Source: Magnolia sinica (lineage: Eukaryota; Streptophyta; Magnoliopsida; Magnoliales; Magnoliaceae). Taken from it: 64,000 bases of DNA. The stretch's first letter is position 1. Each line of letters begins with the position of its first letter. Under the pieces are notes generated by a model. That model saw nothing but the letters and a program-made list of their open reading frames with translations, had not been told where the DNA came from and made no database searches. A program made the position numbers and the translations under genes. The stretch is taken from assembly GCF_029962835.1 (NCBI RefSeq), contig NC_080588.1, positions 14,588,001 to 14,652,000 on the forward strand, in the 5' to 3' direction. This document shows, piece after piece, positions 44,544 through 58,110 of this stretch.

Positions 44544-45205
44544 TGTTATGGGTAAAATACACTGACCTACGTCAACAGGCCAGGTCAAGCACTCTAACAG
44601 CAATAGGTGTGACCCAACAGTCCAACACTTACCTCTTGACCGACCAAGAAGAAAGTACCATCTCAGATTCAGGCTGAGCTCGGCCTCATTGGATAAGTCG
44701 TGCCCAACCTCGGCGGATAGGCCACGCCCGACCCCAACGATAGGCCGAGCCCGACCTTAACAGACTAGAGCTTGACTAAAGAGCTCAACTCCTCAACATC
44801 AAGTCGAGCTCGACCACAACACTAGGCTAAGCCCCACCATGGCCCTTTGTGCGTCAGCTGATGATTCACACCGAAGATCACGGGAAACATATCCAACACG
44901 GTTCTCCTCACCGAAGATCCAGAAGGATCTCCATTGCGTATAAACTCAGAATCCTACTAGGATTCTATCCTGCTAAAATAGGGGCGATCTCCCTCTATGC
45001 CACCGCCTCTTCCCACTTATCAATAAGAAGATCCCTAGAGGGGAGAGGTATGTGCAAGCTCTAGCCCTAATCCTTTTACACCTAACTAGACCCAAATCCC
45101 TGACTTTAGCATTGGAGGGTCCTCGGCACCAGTCAGGGTCTTCTTTGTTCGTTCTTTGTACAGGTTCACTAGCCAGGGAGGGCTACCTAGATTTTTGCAT
45201 CAACA
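44544..45205 (+). repeat. 5' LTR of the gypsy fossil
   Basis: 662 bp, TGTTA...CAACA ends. Contains several CGAGCTCGxCC/GGCCGAGCCC-type phrases. Flanked inside by the primer-binding-like site at 45207-45226. No second LTR copy is present in the window. Confidence 0.7.
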
Positions 45206-48125
45206 GTTTGGTACTGTCTATAGGAACGACATTTGAAAGTCATTCTTACTTCATCACAATCCAGTAATGGTGAGAGGAAAGAAGAAAGCCTCGGCCTCCT
45301 CAGGCGCACTCGACTTAGTACGGCCGGAGCAGTCAACTAGCCACGGAGGTTCCTCTTCGCAGATGCAAGCTGATTCCGTACCCGCGGGTCTAGAGCAACG
45401 ATCCTGCGGTCGTGGAGGTCAACTTATGTCCTTTGAACGCCAAATCGAGGCATTAAACAACAACATGAGCTCTATGAAGTGGTTACTGGAGTAATTATAG
45501 CCTTGCCTGACCCAGGGGGCTGAGCAGGCTTCAGTACGGACGGTCCTAGAGATTCACAGCGCATCTGAGGCGCCTGCTCACTCCCAAAGTAGACAGGACA
45601 ATGCCTCTAAGCCCATGCCTTCCTCTGGCACCGCCGCTCTAGCGAAGATTGACTTATACCATGAGTTGGAGAAAAAGAAGCGCGGTAAGGCCTCTAGGGC
45701 GGCAAACGAAGTAGTAGTCGACAGAGAGAGGCCATGGGAAGCCAAGATCAAAGATTTGTGAGGTCAAATAGGCGACATGCGGTAAACCTATTAGCCGAAT
45801 GACCCTACCCCAGTAGAGGCAATGCTGGAAGAAACCCAGCCTCCCTTTACTGCTGACATAATGATCGCGCATATCCCTCCAATGTTTCGAATGTCATAGA
45901 TCAACCCATACTCAGGGACTACCGATCCCGCCGAACACCTATAGTCGTTCAAAGCATGGATAAAACTGCACTACGCACCAGCCGCAGTTATATGCTGAGC
46001 ATTCCCAAAAACTCTGACCGGGCTGGCTCGGATGTGGTTTCGACAATTGAAGCCACAATCGATCAGTTCATTCGAGTAACTCGGCAAAGCTTTCATCGCC
46101 AACTTCATCGAAGGGAAACAGAGCCTCAAACTAGCATCCCACCTTCTCCATGTTATCTAGGATGATGGAGAACTACTGAAAGATTACATCAAATGTTTTA
46201 TGCTCAAGGCATTACAAGTGCAAGCACACTCAGAGGAGATCACCCTAACCGCATTAATGGGAGATCTGCAGGATGGAAGATTTATTTTCTTACTCAATAA
46301 AAATCGTCCTACGATTATGGCCGACCTCCTCAACAGAGCCCAGGAATACTCTAACACCGAGGAACTAGCTAGTTTGCAAAGGGCTGCTCAGTGGAATGGG
46401 AGCTCGTCTAAGGAAAAATGGCCTAAAAAAGAGCCCGCCCCAATCGACAGCAATGAACGGAAGAAAGATGATGAGCCCCCAAGAGGGTAGCGCTCAAGAA
46501 AACAACCTAATAGTAGGTTCAACTCGTATACCCCTCTTAATACGACGCCCAAACAAGTCTTCATGGAAGTTCAGGACAAGCGGATCTTGAAGTGGCCGAA
46601 CAAGATGAAAGTCGATGTTGACCAGCAAAATAAGAGAAAATATTGTACTTTCTATCATGACCACGATCATTCGATAAGCGACTACTTCAATCTAAAGGAT
46701 GAAATCGAAGCCGACACTTGCGTGAAAACATCACTAAGAGGGAAGAATGCATAAACTCTAAGGATGAACAACCAATCAACAACGAGCCCAATGGAGAAAT
46801 TCGCACGATCTTTGGCAGATGTGCAGGGGGAGGTGATTCCAACAGAGCTTCGAGGGCCCATGCTTGGAGTATCAACCAGAGTGTTTCAAAACATTAAGTA
46901 CATGTCACCAGTAGGCCTTTAAAAGAGCAGAGAATGACTCCTTATGACCTAACCTTTACCGAGGAGGATGTCAGAGATGTCTGCCACCCCCATGATGAGA
47001 TTATGACCATAACCAACCACAAAGTGTTTCAAATTTTGGTGGACACCAGTAGCTCGACAGATATCCTCTTCGCAGAAGCGTTTGATAAGATGTCGGTCGG
47101 GAGAGATCGACTCTGACCTGTCAAGATGCCTCTGCACAGGTTTGCAGGAGACAAGGTATTCTTAGAAGGATCAATCCCGCTCCTAGTCACTGTTGGGGAA
47201 GGAAAGAACCAAGCGACAATAATGATAGATTTCTTAGTAGTCGACTGCCCCTCTATCTACAATGTGATCCTTGGACGATCCTCACTCAACACCCTAAAGG
47301 TAGTCATATCAATGTATCATCTGGCAATGAAGTTCTTTACTGAGCACAACACTAGGTTAGTCAAAGGCGATCAATAGGAAGCTCAACAATGCTACTCCTT
47401 AGCATTAAGGAAGCATTAAGCGATGAACCTTACTTCCCTCGATCCCTGAGAAGAGTCCGATGAAAGAGGACGCCCGATGGAAGACCTCATGTTCGTCCCC
47501 CTCGATGAGTCCGACCCCATTTTTATGGTTCAGGTCAGATCATCTCTAGCCCCGGCACTGTGAAATGAAATCATGACTCTGCTTCGGTGACATTTTGATA
47601 TATTCACCTGGTCACACAAAAAATACCCGACATCGACCCATAAGTGATGGTACAGAAACTTAACATCAATCCCAACCACAGGCCGGTTAAGCAAAAGAGG
47701 AGAGCATTCGAAGCAGAGCAATACATAATAATTGGAGAGGAGGTCGGAAAACTCCTCGAGGTAGGTTTTATGAAAGAGATATGCTATCCAGACTAGCTAG
47801 CCAACATTGTCCTAGTGAAGAAGTCCAATGGGAAGTAACAGGTCTGTGTGGATTACACCGACCTGAACAAAGCATGCCCTAAGGACAGTTTCTCCTTCCC
47901 TCGAATCGACTAGCTCATCAATAGTATGCTGGACACGAGCTCCTAAGCTTTATGGACGCGTATTCAGGTTACAATCAAATTGCAATGCACCCTCACGGCA
48001 AGTAGAAGACGAGCTTTGTCACTAATAAAGGTCTCTACTGCTACAAGGCCATGCCCTTCGGGCTAAAGAACGCTAGTACTACGTATCAGAGGCTTGTAAA
48101 CAAAATGTTTGAAAGTGCCCTAGTT
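44544..48125 (+). mobile_element. Ty3/gypsy (Tat/Retand-like) fossil: 5' LTR, primer site, gag, protease and RT pieces
   Basis: The 5' LTR runs from TGTTATGG (44544) to CAACA (45205). A primer-binding-like stretch TTTGGTACTGTCTATAGGAA follows, which resembles the TTTGGCGCC site of plant gypsy elements. Gag-like sequence begins at 45267. A protease motif VDTSSSTDILF is near 47050. RT hallmarks (MPFGLKNAS near 48060) end the element. The integrase, RNase H and 3' LTR are absent because other retroelement DNA follows from about 48126. The family call rests on the protease and RT wording and is moderate. It is broken in many places and clearly old. Confidence 0.82.
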
Positions 48126-48359
48126 TGTCAATTAGCGTGTAGGTTGAGTTGATGAGTCAAGTGAGCCCCATAAGAAGATCGTTCAAACATTGCCTTAACT
48201 AGATGTGTCTTCCGAGCCGTCAAAGGTAAATTAAGCCTCACATCCCATGTCCTAAAACACCTAGGTAAATAAACCCTTAAAAACCTTAGAACAACATAGG
48301 TGTTAAAAAGTCTGAAAACTTATTCTTAAACAATAAAATTCTCTAAGTTTTTCGGCTCA

Positions 48360-49190
48360 GATCGATGACATCAAGCTTCTGTCGATGACATCGAGTTCTC
48401 AATGTTGATGACATCGAACAGGCTTTGATGACATTAAATTGAGGCATTTTATGTCCAATAACTACAAAGTATTTGGATAGAATTTTCGATAGATCGAATA
48501 TACCTTCGATGACATCGAAGTAAGTAATTGATGACATCGAAGGCTAGTCAATATCATCGAAGGACTTAGAGGATTATCCAGCAAAATCTTTTTGGAAATA
48601 TTTTGATATTGCCCGAGTAATCGAACTAATTTGGATGTCATCGAAATTCAAAATTTGATGATATCGAAATGGGTTCGATGAGATCGAATCTAAACTAAAT
48701 GTGTCCAACAAGCTTAACAGGAAAATCTGTGAAAATGTTCGAGGAATCGAGATAGGCTTAGTGACATCGATATTTGAATTTTGATGACATCGAGAATGTC
48801 TGGATGAAATCGAAAAGAGGACAAAAAGTGTCCAGTGAGCTTTCACAATATATCATCTAAAAAGATCGAGGAATCGAACTGGGATTCGATGACATCGGAA
48901 TTTGAATTTTGATATCTTTGAACCAGGTTCGATGTCATCGATGCCTTCTTTAAAAAGTCTAGCAACCTCTAAGTAATGTCATGTCGAGGAATCGAACAGT
49001 GATTCAATGACATCGAAGTTCAAATATCGATGACATCGAAGGAGGTTCGATAACATCGATCTTCGATCAAAAGTTCTTAGAATAGTTTTCAGTTGAGTTT
49101 ATATCATCGAACGGATAGCCAATGGCATCGAAATTCTATGTTTGATGACATCGAATCAGGTTCGATGATATCGAACTCAGTCAAACTCTG
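48360..49190 (+). repeat. Dispersed TCGATGACATCGAA palindromic motif array
   Basis: About 20 occurrences of GATGACATCGAA or near variants, irregularly spaced by 20-80 bases, several of them palindromic. The same motif occurs in the LTRs at 4121-4683 and 16048-16739. Confidence 0.85.
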
Positions 49191-49789
49191 ACAATTTTAT
49201 TTCCATTAAGACTTTTTGCGTTTATAAGAAGAGTTTATTCTTGGTTGCTGATAGAGAGAAAAAGAGAGAGAGCCTTGATAGAATAGTTGCATATCACCTA
49301 CCCTAGGCCCTTTTTCTCATGGGAGTTCATTCTTCAATCCACCCTCATCATTGATATTCTGTAAAGTGGATTGGTGAATAAACTTCCTTATTCAAGGATC
49401 ATCCAGCTACCATCTTAATGGCAAATAATTGAGCTGAGATCTCTTGAATGCTTAAAACCTTGGTATCACTCCGTTTCTTAATGATTAACATTTATTAGAG
49501 TGGATTCCAATAAACCTTGACCCATCCCCGTTGCCTTGCATTGGAGCATCATCAGTGTTGCGGATCAAGGAAGCCGAAGAATCTCCGTCATCAAGGGAGT
49601 ATATCTTCATCAACAAACAAAATGGGGTTCATCTACTTATCTGTAGGTCATTAGAGTCCAGAGACCCTGTTGATCATTTGTTTGTAGGATTAGGTCATAG
49701 GTACATCTCACCCTTTCAAGCCCTCATAGGAGGCCTTCGACGGGAGAGTACGTTTGGGTGCTGTGTGTTGACCCTTGCTCTTATGTATG

Positions 49790-50060
49790 GCATAAACTTA
49801 GGTCCTTTACATAGATCCTTGGCCTGTGTGGCCTAAACTAGGGTCCTTGTGTGGATCCTTAGCCTCTGTGGCCTAAACTAGGGTCCTTGTGTGGATCCTT
49901 GACCTGTTTGGTCTAAACCCAGGTTCCTTGTATGGATCCTTAGGTCTTGTGTAAGGCATAAAACAGAGGTTCCTTGTGTGGATCTTTTGCTCTTGTGTAG
50001 GGCATAAAACCTAGGTGCTTCGTATTGACCTTTGCTCTTGTGTAGGGTATAAACTTGTGC
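49790..50060 (+). repeat. Minisatellite in the copia LTR, ~6 copies of ~43 bp
   Basis: The unit is GGGTCCTTGTGTGGATCCTT followed by a GCCTGTGTGGCCTAAACTA stretch, decaying along the array to CTTGTGTAGGGCATAAA. Confidence 0.8.
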
Positions 50061-51330
50061 CCTGTGTAGGCATGTCTAGGTTCCTTGTGTCGGTCCTAGA
50101 GTCGACCTTGTGTAGGTTATAAAAGTTAGAGGTAAACCTGATTTAAAACCTCCATTAATGAAATTTGGTACACTCAAGGGTTGAGTGCATCCGCCGGGAG
50201 TGGAGTAAGCACATAGCCGAAACACTATAAATGACTATTTTTGGGATTGATCTTTGAGTATTCAATTCTTATGCTTACTTTGAATAATTATATAAAACAT
50301 GATAACATGAATGTTTAGAATTGCTAAGAAGCACATCCCACGCACACTATCACATAGTTCATCCATCATAAATAAATTACTACATCTTATTTGAATATTG
50401 AGTAATCTTGTGATTAGATCCTGTATTTGGCTTGGAAGTCATTAGAGTTAAATGAGTATATCTTGATAAGTGCATGATAGATCAAGATTAGGATTAATAG
50501 GATTTTTAGTTATTGAAGAAAAGTATATAAAGTCCTATTCACCCCCCTCTAGGACACTTTGACATATTCCGACTTCTACTATAGCGGTGTTACCGAAATT
50601 TTAATTAGTATCAGAGCGGGTCTCTCTTAAGGGCTTAACCACCTAGAGAGTGATCTTGACTGAAGTTGTGAAGTTATGGCCATTAAAGTAAGACTAGAGG
50701 GTGCAAAAGATAACACTGCGAATTCCCAAAACCAATTGATTACTGACACTCCTAAACTATTGAGTACTATCAAACATAAAAATAGTTAGAACAATTGCCT
50801 AGTGATTTATACTCTCTTAAGGCTAGCAATAGTTCTAAATGGTATCTCGATAGTGGATTCTTCAGACACATGACTGGAGATCAAACTCATTTTTACGATT
50901 ATTCAAACTTTGATTGTGGGTCAGTCACATTTGGGGATGAGATGTAAGACCTGTATCTTAGTTCATACCGTTCCATAGGCTTCCACGGTCCTCCCGGTCG
51001 AATTTCGACAACCCTTGACCTGTATTCGACATTTGAGCACGATCCTAAGCCGAGTCATGCATACCGAAGTCGGCTTGACCCGAAACTTAAACCTTAGTGA
51101 CCGCACCATCGCTGCGGTTCCAATGTCGTGACTCGCGTGCCGATCCAATACCCGAGCCAGAAGATGTGGGCCCATATTCATTTCAAGGAAAACGCCGCAC
51201 GTGCGAATTGCGAGAGAATCTTTACGACCTATCCAATCAATCAATCAATTAATCAATTAATCAATAAAGTCAAGTAGACATCATACCACAAGTACAAGCA
51301 ATCCATCCCTTTCCCATTCCCAAAGTCAAC

Positions 51331-51750
51331 TCTCTCTCTCTCTCTCTCTCTCCACCCATTCCTTTCTTACAACTCCATCACTCCACCCATCACCCATCAC
51401 CCATCACTCCATCTCTTATCAATCCATCACCTCTCTCTCTCTCTCTTTTTCTCTAACTAATCTCTAAACTCCCAAGAGAGCTTCCAACGTCCAAACTCCC
51501 CAAGCTCTCCCAAAGCCAAGTGTGGCCCATTTTCCCACTCTCTCATCTCCCATCTCAACCTTCCAATCTCCATCAACCTCCATCAAAGTTGAAAGCAAGG
51601 AGCATAGGAGTCCAAGGAGCTAAAGAAGGAGGCCAATAGGTGGGTGATCCACCGTTGATTCTTGATTTAAGGGCCCACTTGTTGTGGGACCCGCATGATG
51701 AATGCATTATATAAGGGAGGGTCCAATAGTGGCGGGTCCCTCCCCTTCAC

Positions 51751-51800
<50 letters not shown>
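51331..51800. repeat. (CT)n microsatellites in the LTR leader
   Basis: CT runs at about 51331-51351, 51431-51447 and 51758-51799. Confidence 0.93.
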
Positions 51801-51802
<2 letters not shown>

Positions 51803-52029
51803 CCCCCCCTTATGATGGAGTGGACCCCACTAATATATGTGTTATATTTACTTCGTTCATCAGACGGTGTGGCCCCCCATATTATAGGTGAAGATCCACA
51901 CCGTCCACTGTTGGGACAGTGGGAAGTCCCACACACTAGACCTAACCCCCCTTTTTTTTATTTTATATAATATATATGATATATAATATATATATATATA
52001 TATAATATAAGATATATATTATAATAAAT

Positions 52030-52460
52030 ATCCGGTGGGCCACCACGTGGTCCCACCTTGATAGTATGGGATTATGAATCTAGACCGTCTAACACCCCTG
52101 CTGTTGGACGCTGGGTTGGATGTTAATATCTAATATATTATATATAATACTTTAATATTATATTAATATATATGCATGATTATTATGGGCCACCCTCCCA
52201 CGTGGGACCCACCTTTAACATAGGTGATCTGCACCGTCCAGATGGATCTGGACGGTGAGCAGCCACTTCCTCTTTGTGTATATAAGGTGTGTGTGTGTGT
52301 GTGTATGTGTATATATATATAATTATATTATATTTAACTATATAATATATAATATTATATACTATAAAATATTGCTTTGGTGGGCCACTCCCACGTGGGA
52401 CCCACCTTTAAATTATAAGAAGATCTGCACCGTCCAGGTGGGTCTGGATGGTGCCATGAG
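52030..52460 (+). repeat. Three diverged copies of a GTGGGACCCACC block
   Basis: GGGCCACC...CACGTGG...CCCACCTT...GACCGTC-type text occurs at about 52036-52092, 52187-52256 and 52380-52455. AT-rich spacers of about 100-150 bases lie between them. Confidence 0.7.
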
Positions 52461-52984
52461 GCCCGATGTATGTGTTTTATCCACACCATCCACACCAAAG
52501 GATGGTGGGACCCCACACGTGGGACTGTTGCACGTGTAGCAGCAAGGATGTGGGGCCATCTAATGCCTATGCAATGTCTAGACCGTCTATTCATTGGACA
52601 TGCACATGGACCCCACCCCTGATGTATGTGATCCAACCAACCGTCCATTCATCTGGCGATCTTGTCTCAAGGCTTGGGATTGAAAATAAGGTAGATCTAG
52701 TATCATGCAGACCCCACTGTAGAAAACAGTGGAATTGAACGTCTACCATTGCACCCCTTTGGGTTACAGAAGTTTTGGACCAATGTGATATTTGTTTTTC
52801 CTCACTGTTCAGGTCTTTGTGACCTTATGATCAGACTGGATGGGAAATAAATGCTATGGTGGGCCCTCTAAATTTTTAACTGTGGGAATCATTATCACCA
52901 CTGCCATTAGTGGTATGGTCCAGATGATCCTTTGGATATGATTCATTTTTTATGCTCTATAATGATCTCTAACTATGGATAAAC

Positions 52985-53290
52985 AACCTATTTGATTTGG
53001 CCCATTCAACTCTGCCCATTTGATTCGGCCCATTTGATTTGGCTCATTTGACTCGGCCCATTTGATCGGCCCATCAACTCAGCCTATTCGATCGGCCCAT
53101 TCAACTCGGCCCATTCAACTTAGCCCATTTAATTTGGCCCATTTGATTTAGCCCATTTGAATCGGCCCATTTGACTTGGCCCATTTGATTGGCCCATTCA
53201 ACTCGGCCTATTCGACTTAGCCTATTTGATTCAGCCCATTTGACTCGGCCCATTCAACTCGGCCCATTTAATTCGGCACATTTGATACGA
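52985..53290 (+). repeat. Minisatellite, ~20 copies of ~15 bp GGCCCATTTGATTC
   Basis: Units alternate between GGCCCATTTGATTC and GGCCCATTCAACTC. Part of the long LTR. Confidence 0.88.
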
Positions 53291-56274
53291 CCCAATGTTA
53301 TATATATTGGCCCATGAGTGAGGCTCAATGTGATGCATATATGCCCCATAATCGAGGCCCATGATGATGTATATTAGACCCTTGTATGAGGCCGTGGGCC
53401 CATTATATGACTGACCCTATGAGCGTCATTCCTTAGGAGCAATGTTGGTTAAAGGTCTACATTGATGGGCAATGATGGTTGGACGTCCACATTGTGACCT
53501 TCCCTTAGGCCTTGTTAGGCCCATTCTCATCATTCTCTAGTGGGTTAACCCAAACGCTTGGGCCCCATTGATTTTAACTGATACATCATCAGCCGTCCAT
53601 CTATGAACACCGCCTTGCGTTGAGGTTGATTATCGATGATGATTATCAGTGCAGATTGCCGATACCGACTACCGTTGTCGATCATGAGTTTGTGATAGCA
53701 TAGCATCATGATACATACCCATACGCATCATCTGTATATTTGTTATGAGATGTGATTGGTCATTACATATGTCATAGTGCAGGTGGTTTTTGGGACTCCC
53801 TGATAGGCGGAGTTACCCCACATGAGCGCACAATATGCGCAGGATTGATGCATGATTGGACTGCATGACTCATGCACATTTGCATTTGTGTGATTGTGAT
53901 TATGGTGTGCCCTAGCGACATTAGGGCTGTAGCCTTCACAAACACATCGTGGGTGGCCGGATTGGATATCAAAAACACTGTTTCTAGCATCGGGGCGCCA
54001 TACATGTCCCTGGGTGAAAATTCCTAAACCCGATGTACTAGTGGATGACTCTAATGTCTAGACCGAGTCGATGCATGAGCGTGCGAGGGCTGTATACCAA
54101 TAGCCGCATCTCCCACTGTGTCGTGGTCGATTGAAAATGGGTGTGAACTTACCCGCCTGAGTGAGGGGGCAATTTCTAGGTTGAGTTTGACTAGCTTGAA
54201 GAATAGGTCCGCTATCGATGAGCCGGGCCCAATATTGGCAGGCGAATAGTGAGGTCTCTTCCACTCACCCAGTTATGCGCTCGGATAGGGGCAGCAAGCT
54301 GGTGTAGAGTGTACTAGACACCGGTGCTTACTTAGAGTGAGAACTATACTGATATTTGATGCTCTAGCTATGAACTGCATTTACATATGGATTCGAATGA
54401 TGAGTGGTATGCTTGAGTTACATCTTGCATTGCATGGCCTTGGTATGGCCGACATCATTCACTCCTTGCATCGCATGGTCTTGATATGGCTGATAGCACT
54501 CATGTCTTGCATCGCATAGCCTTAGTACGGCTGATGACATTCATGGACTTACCGGCATTTCCTCATTACTTTGATATTGCAAACTTGCATTTCTACCATT
54601 TGCACATACTTTCACCACCCTCTATGTCACACCCCAAATCTGAAAATCGGATTCACAGGAATCCCGATCACCGAATCTGGTTCTTATAGCCTCCGTAGTA
54701 CTCCATTCTCGGGTCCTAGCGCCCATATGCCAGATTTCGATCCTGAGATCCTGCAAGGAGGATTTTTCAATGTACATTTAACTCATAATAAGCATAACCA
54801 CAAGTATACCCAAATCATAAAGGCAACATCATCATCACATATCCACTAATATAAACATTTGAATACAATGCTGAAAGGAAAATACATATGTCGAAAATCA
54901 AAGTTCCAGAAGACCGCTGCACGCTCCATGCTCAACCCTACTGCAACCGAACACTACCTGCATGCATTTATCGTGCATAAGCTTATAAAAAGATTAGTGG
55001 GTGGTGAAAGTGTGTGCACAAGGTAAGTGCCAAGTATTTAACACAACTCCGTAATCATACAATATAGGAAATACTGCTAAGATCATGAATTATATGATAT
55101 CAAAGTACAGTGGAAATACTGACAAGTCCATGAGTCAAACAATATCAGAGTACGCATTACAGATCAGCTATGCAAATGAGGAGTCATAAAGAGTCAAATA
55201 TCAGATGCCGAGGATGCAATGCAATATACAATTCTTGATAAGCTCACAAATACCGTCAGCCATATCTAGACTATATAAATGCAGAAACACAGTAACCCAA
55301 AATGTCATATGCCACAGATGTAATACAATATGCGGTGCGAATGGAATGACCATGCTAAAGTGTGAAGTCGGGATGATAGTACGTAGTATCGCAGGCTATG
55401 GGGTCCATCACAAGGGACTTCTATCCAAACCAGTCCCATACCTAAATTTGGATAGTCAGACTCAATGTGTAAACTCCTAATCTCAGGTTAGTCACGCGCC
55501 CCAACTGAAATCCTGACAATTGCAAAGGTACACATAACAAATAGTTGCGCACCACCAACCCGAGTGGATAGTGAATGAATGAATGAATAAGTATATAACT
55601 CCTACTCAATAAGTCCACATATTAGTACAGTTCATCTTTGGAATCATCGCCGGGATCTATTACACTCCAAACAAGATTGCCGCCCCATCGCGCCCAACAA
55701 GGTGAGTGGAAGAGACCTCATTATTCGCCTGCCAATATTGGGCCCGGCTCGTCGATAGCGGACTCATTCCTCGAGCTAGTCAAACGCAGCCTAGCTTTGC
55801 CCCCTCCTCTTGGGAAAGTAAGGCCACACCCCCTTCCAACCGACCACGACACAATGGAAGACGCAGCCTAATGGTATACGGCCCCCATGCGTTCATGCAT
55901 CCACTCGGTCTAGTCGTTGGAGCAACCTCTAGAACCAAGAGGGTTTAGGGATATTCACCCAAAGATATCTATATCACCGCATGTAGAATAGATTTTTGGT
56001 GTCCCATCTGGCCATCTATAATATGCCTGTGAAGGCTACGACCCTGATGTTACTAGGGCATAGAGTAATCACAACACGCAATGTAAGATGCATGAGTCAC
56101 ATAGTCCAATCATGCATCAATCCTACGCATACCGTGCGCTCATGTGGGGCAACTCTGCCTATCAGGGAGTCCCATAAACAACCTGTCATATGCAATGCCC
56201 AACCATATCTCATAATCAAACATGTAGATGATGCGTATGGGCATGTCTCATGATACTATGCTGTCACATACTCA

Positions 56275-57440
56275 GGATCGGCCTCGATACTCGGAATCAG
56301 CCTTGACAATCAGAATCAACCTCGACAATCAGAATCGGCCTTGACATATGGAATCGATGATCGAAATCAACTAATAGAATCAGCCTGAACTAACAGAATC
56401 GGCCTCGTCAATCGGACTCGTCCTCGACTAATGGAATCGGCCTCGTTAATTGGACTCGGCCTCGACAATCGGAATCGACAATCGAAATCAGCCTCGACAT
56501 ATGAAATCGCCTTTGTCAATCAGACACAGCCTCAACAGTCGAAATCGTCAATCGGAATCAGCCTCGACTAAAAGAATCGGCCTCGTCAATTGGACTAAGC
56601 CTCGACAATCGGAATCAGCCTATACAATTGGCCTCGACAAATCGAAATTGGTCTCGATACTCGGCCTCGACAATTAGAATCAGCCTATATAATAGGCCTC
56701 AACAATTGGAATCAACCTCGATACTTGGCCTCGACAATTGGAATCGGCCTATACAATCGGCCTCGATAAATTGGAATCGGCCTATACAATCAGCCTCGAC
56801 AATCGGAATCGGCCTCAATACTCGGCCTCAACAATCGGAATCGGCCTATACAATTGGCCTTAACAAATCGGCATTGGCCTCGATAATCGAAATTGGCCTC
56901 GACAAATCGAAATCGGCCTCGATACTTGGCCTCGACAATCGAAATCAGCCTATACAATTGACCTCGACAAATTAGAATCGACCTCGATACTCGGCCTCAA
57001 CAATTGGAATCGGCTTATATAATCAGCCTCGGCAATCGGAATCGGCCTCAATACTTGGCCTCGACAATCAGAATCGGCCTTGGCAATCAGAATCGGCCTC
57101 GATACTTGGCCTCGACAATCGAAATCAGCCTATACAATTGACCTCGACAAATTAGAATCGACCTCGATACTCGGCCTCAACAATTGGAATCGGCCTATAC
57201 AATCAGCCTTGGCAATCGGAATCGGCCTCAATACTTGGCCTTGACAATCAGAATCGGCCTTGGCAATCGGAATCAGCCTCGATTAGGGTCTAATATGCAA
57301 TATTCGACCCTCATCAACAATTAGCCTCTACAAATCACGATCGGCCTCGACAATCAGAATCAACCTATCTAATTGGCCTCAACAAATCGGAATCGACCTT
57401 AATACTCGGCCTCGACAATCGGAATCGGCCTTGATGATCG
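56275..57440 (+). repeat. Large degenerate minisatellite of AATCGGCCTCGACAATCGG units
   Basis: More than 60 copies of a 14-19 base unit, with higher-order blocks; a block of about 175 bases around 56905-57078 recurs at about 57085-57258. It is the LTR-internal counterpart of the shorter repeat in the plus-oriented LTR, greatly expanded. Confidence 0.85.
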
Positions 57441-57554
57441 GCCGAACAAGGCCTAAGGGAAGGTCACAATGTAGACGTTTAACCATCATCGACCATCAAT
57501 GTGGCCATTTAACCAACATTGCTCCCAAGGAATGGTCCACATAATGCCAAACAT

Positions 57555-58110
57555 ATAGTGGGCCCATGACATCACACAAGGACCTAATACACATCACTAC
57601 GGGTCTCACTCATGGGCTGCATATACCTGACAATGGGCCATGGCACATGGGCCATAAATACATCACATCGGGCCTCACTCATGGGCTACATATACATGAC
57701 AATGGGCCTCGGCACATGGGCCATAAATACATCACATCGGGTCTCACTTGTGGGCTGCATATACACAACAGATGGGCCCTGCACATGGGCCATAGATGCA
57801 TCACACAGGCTACAACCCGTGGGCCTAATGCACATCATAATAGGCCTCATTAAGTGGGCTAAAGAAACATCACAATGGCCACGCCATGTGGGCCAAAAAT
57901 ACATCTCATTGGGCCTTACCAAATGGGCCGGGAATACATTACAATGGGCCTTGCACATGGGCCTCACATATCACAATGGGCTTCAAATACAAAAAGTAGG
58001 CCGCATCAACAGGCCGCACTAATGGGCCTCATACACATCAAGTCGGCCGCATCAATGGGTCTCATGTACATCCAGTCGGCCACATCAATGGGCCGCACCA
58101 AATGGGCCAT
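57555..58110 (+). repeat. Minisatellite of CACATGGGCCATAAATACAT units
   Basis: About 12 units of 30-60 bases built on ACATGGGCCAT and TGGGCCTCA phrases. Part of the minus-oriented LTR. Confidence 0.8.

Larger units (their letters stand above)
48126..50942 (+). mobile_element. Ty1/copia (SIRE/Maximus-like) fossil: long LTR, primer site and start of gag-pol
   Basis: From 48126 to about 50600 is a long LTR-like region. It has TCGATGACATCGAA units (48360-49190), a CTTGTGTGGATCCTT minisatellite (49790-50060), a GGTACACTCAAGGGTTGAGT phrase and a closing ATTCACCCCCCTCTAGGACA, which I associate with SIRE-type LTR ends. ATTAGTATCAGAGCG at about 50604-50618 is the initiator-Met primer site. A short internal remnant follows, ending in a copia WY-D-SG-xxHMTG-type motif near 50850. 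The rest is missing where the next LTR begins at 50943. Old and broken. The left limit is uncertain. Confidence 0.72.
50943..54622 (+). mobile_element. Ty3/gypsy (Tekay/Del-like) long LTR, plus orientation
   Basis: Starts TGTAAGACCTGTATCTTAG, directly after the copia remnant. It continues through CT-rich leader-like DNA (51300-51560), a TGGGACCCACC-repeat block (52030-52460), a MITE-like piece (52470-52990), a GGCCCATT minisatellite (52985-53290) and a unique part (53300-54600). The last is repeated in inverted orientation at 55600-57640. Its 3' terminus is missing at the junction near 54623. No coding part. The lineage call is inferred from the LTR style only. Confidence 0.65.

Noticed and set aside
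53772-56253. Short frames in the inverted LTR arms that look alike on both strands
   Set aside because: They correspond because the DNA is an inverted repeat; no retroelement or host protein similarity was seen.
56275-57440. Regularly spaced short repeats resembling a CRISPR array
   Set aside because: Units are degenerate, directly adjoining and lie in a plant LTR; there are no unique spacers or cas genes.
57566-58022. Long frames in the 57.5-58.1 kb region
   Set aside because: They follow the ACATGGGCCATAAATACAT minisatellite and repeat with its period, so they are not genes.
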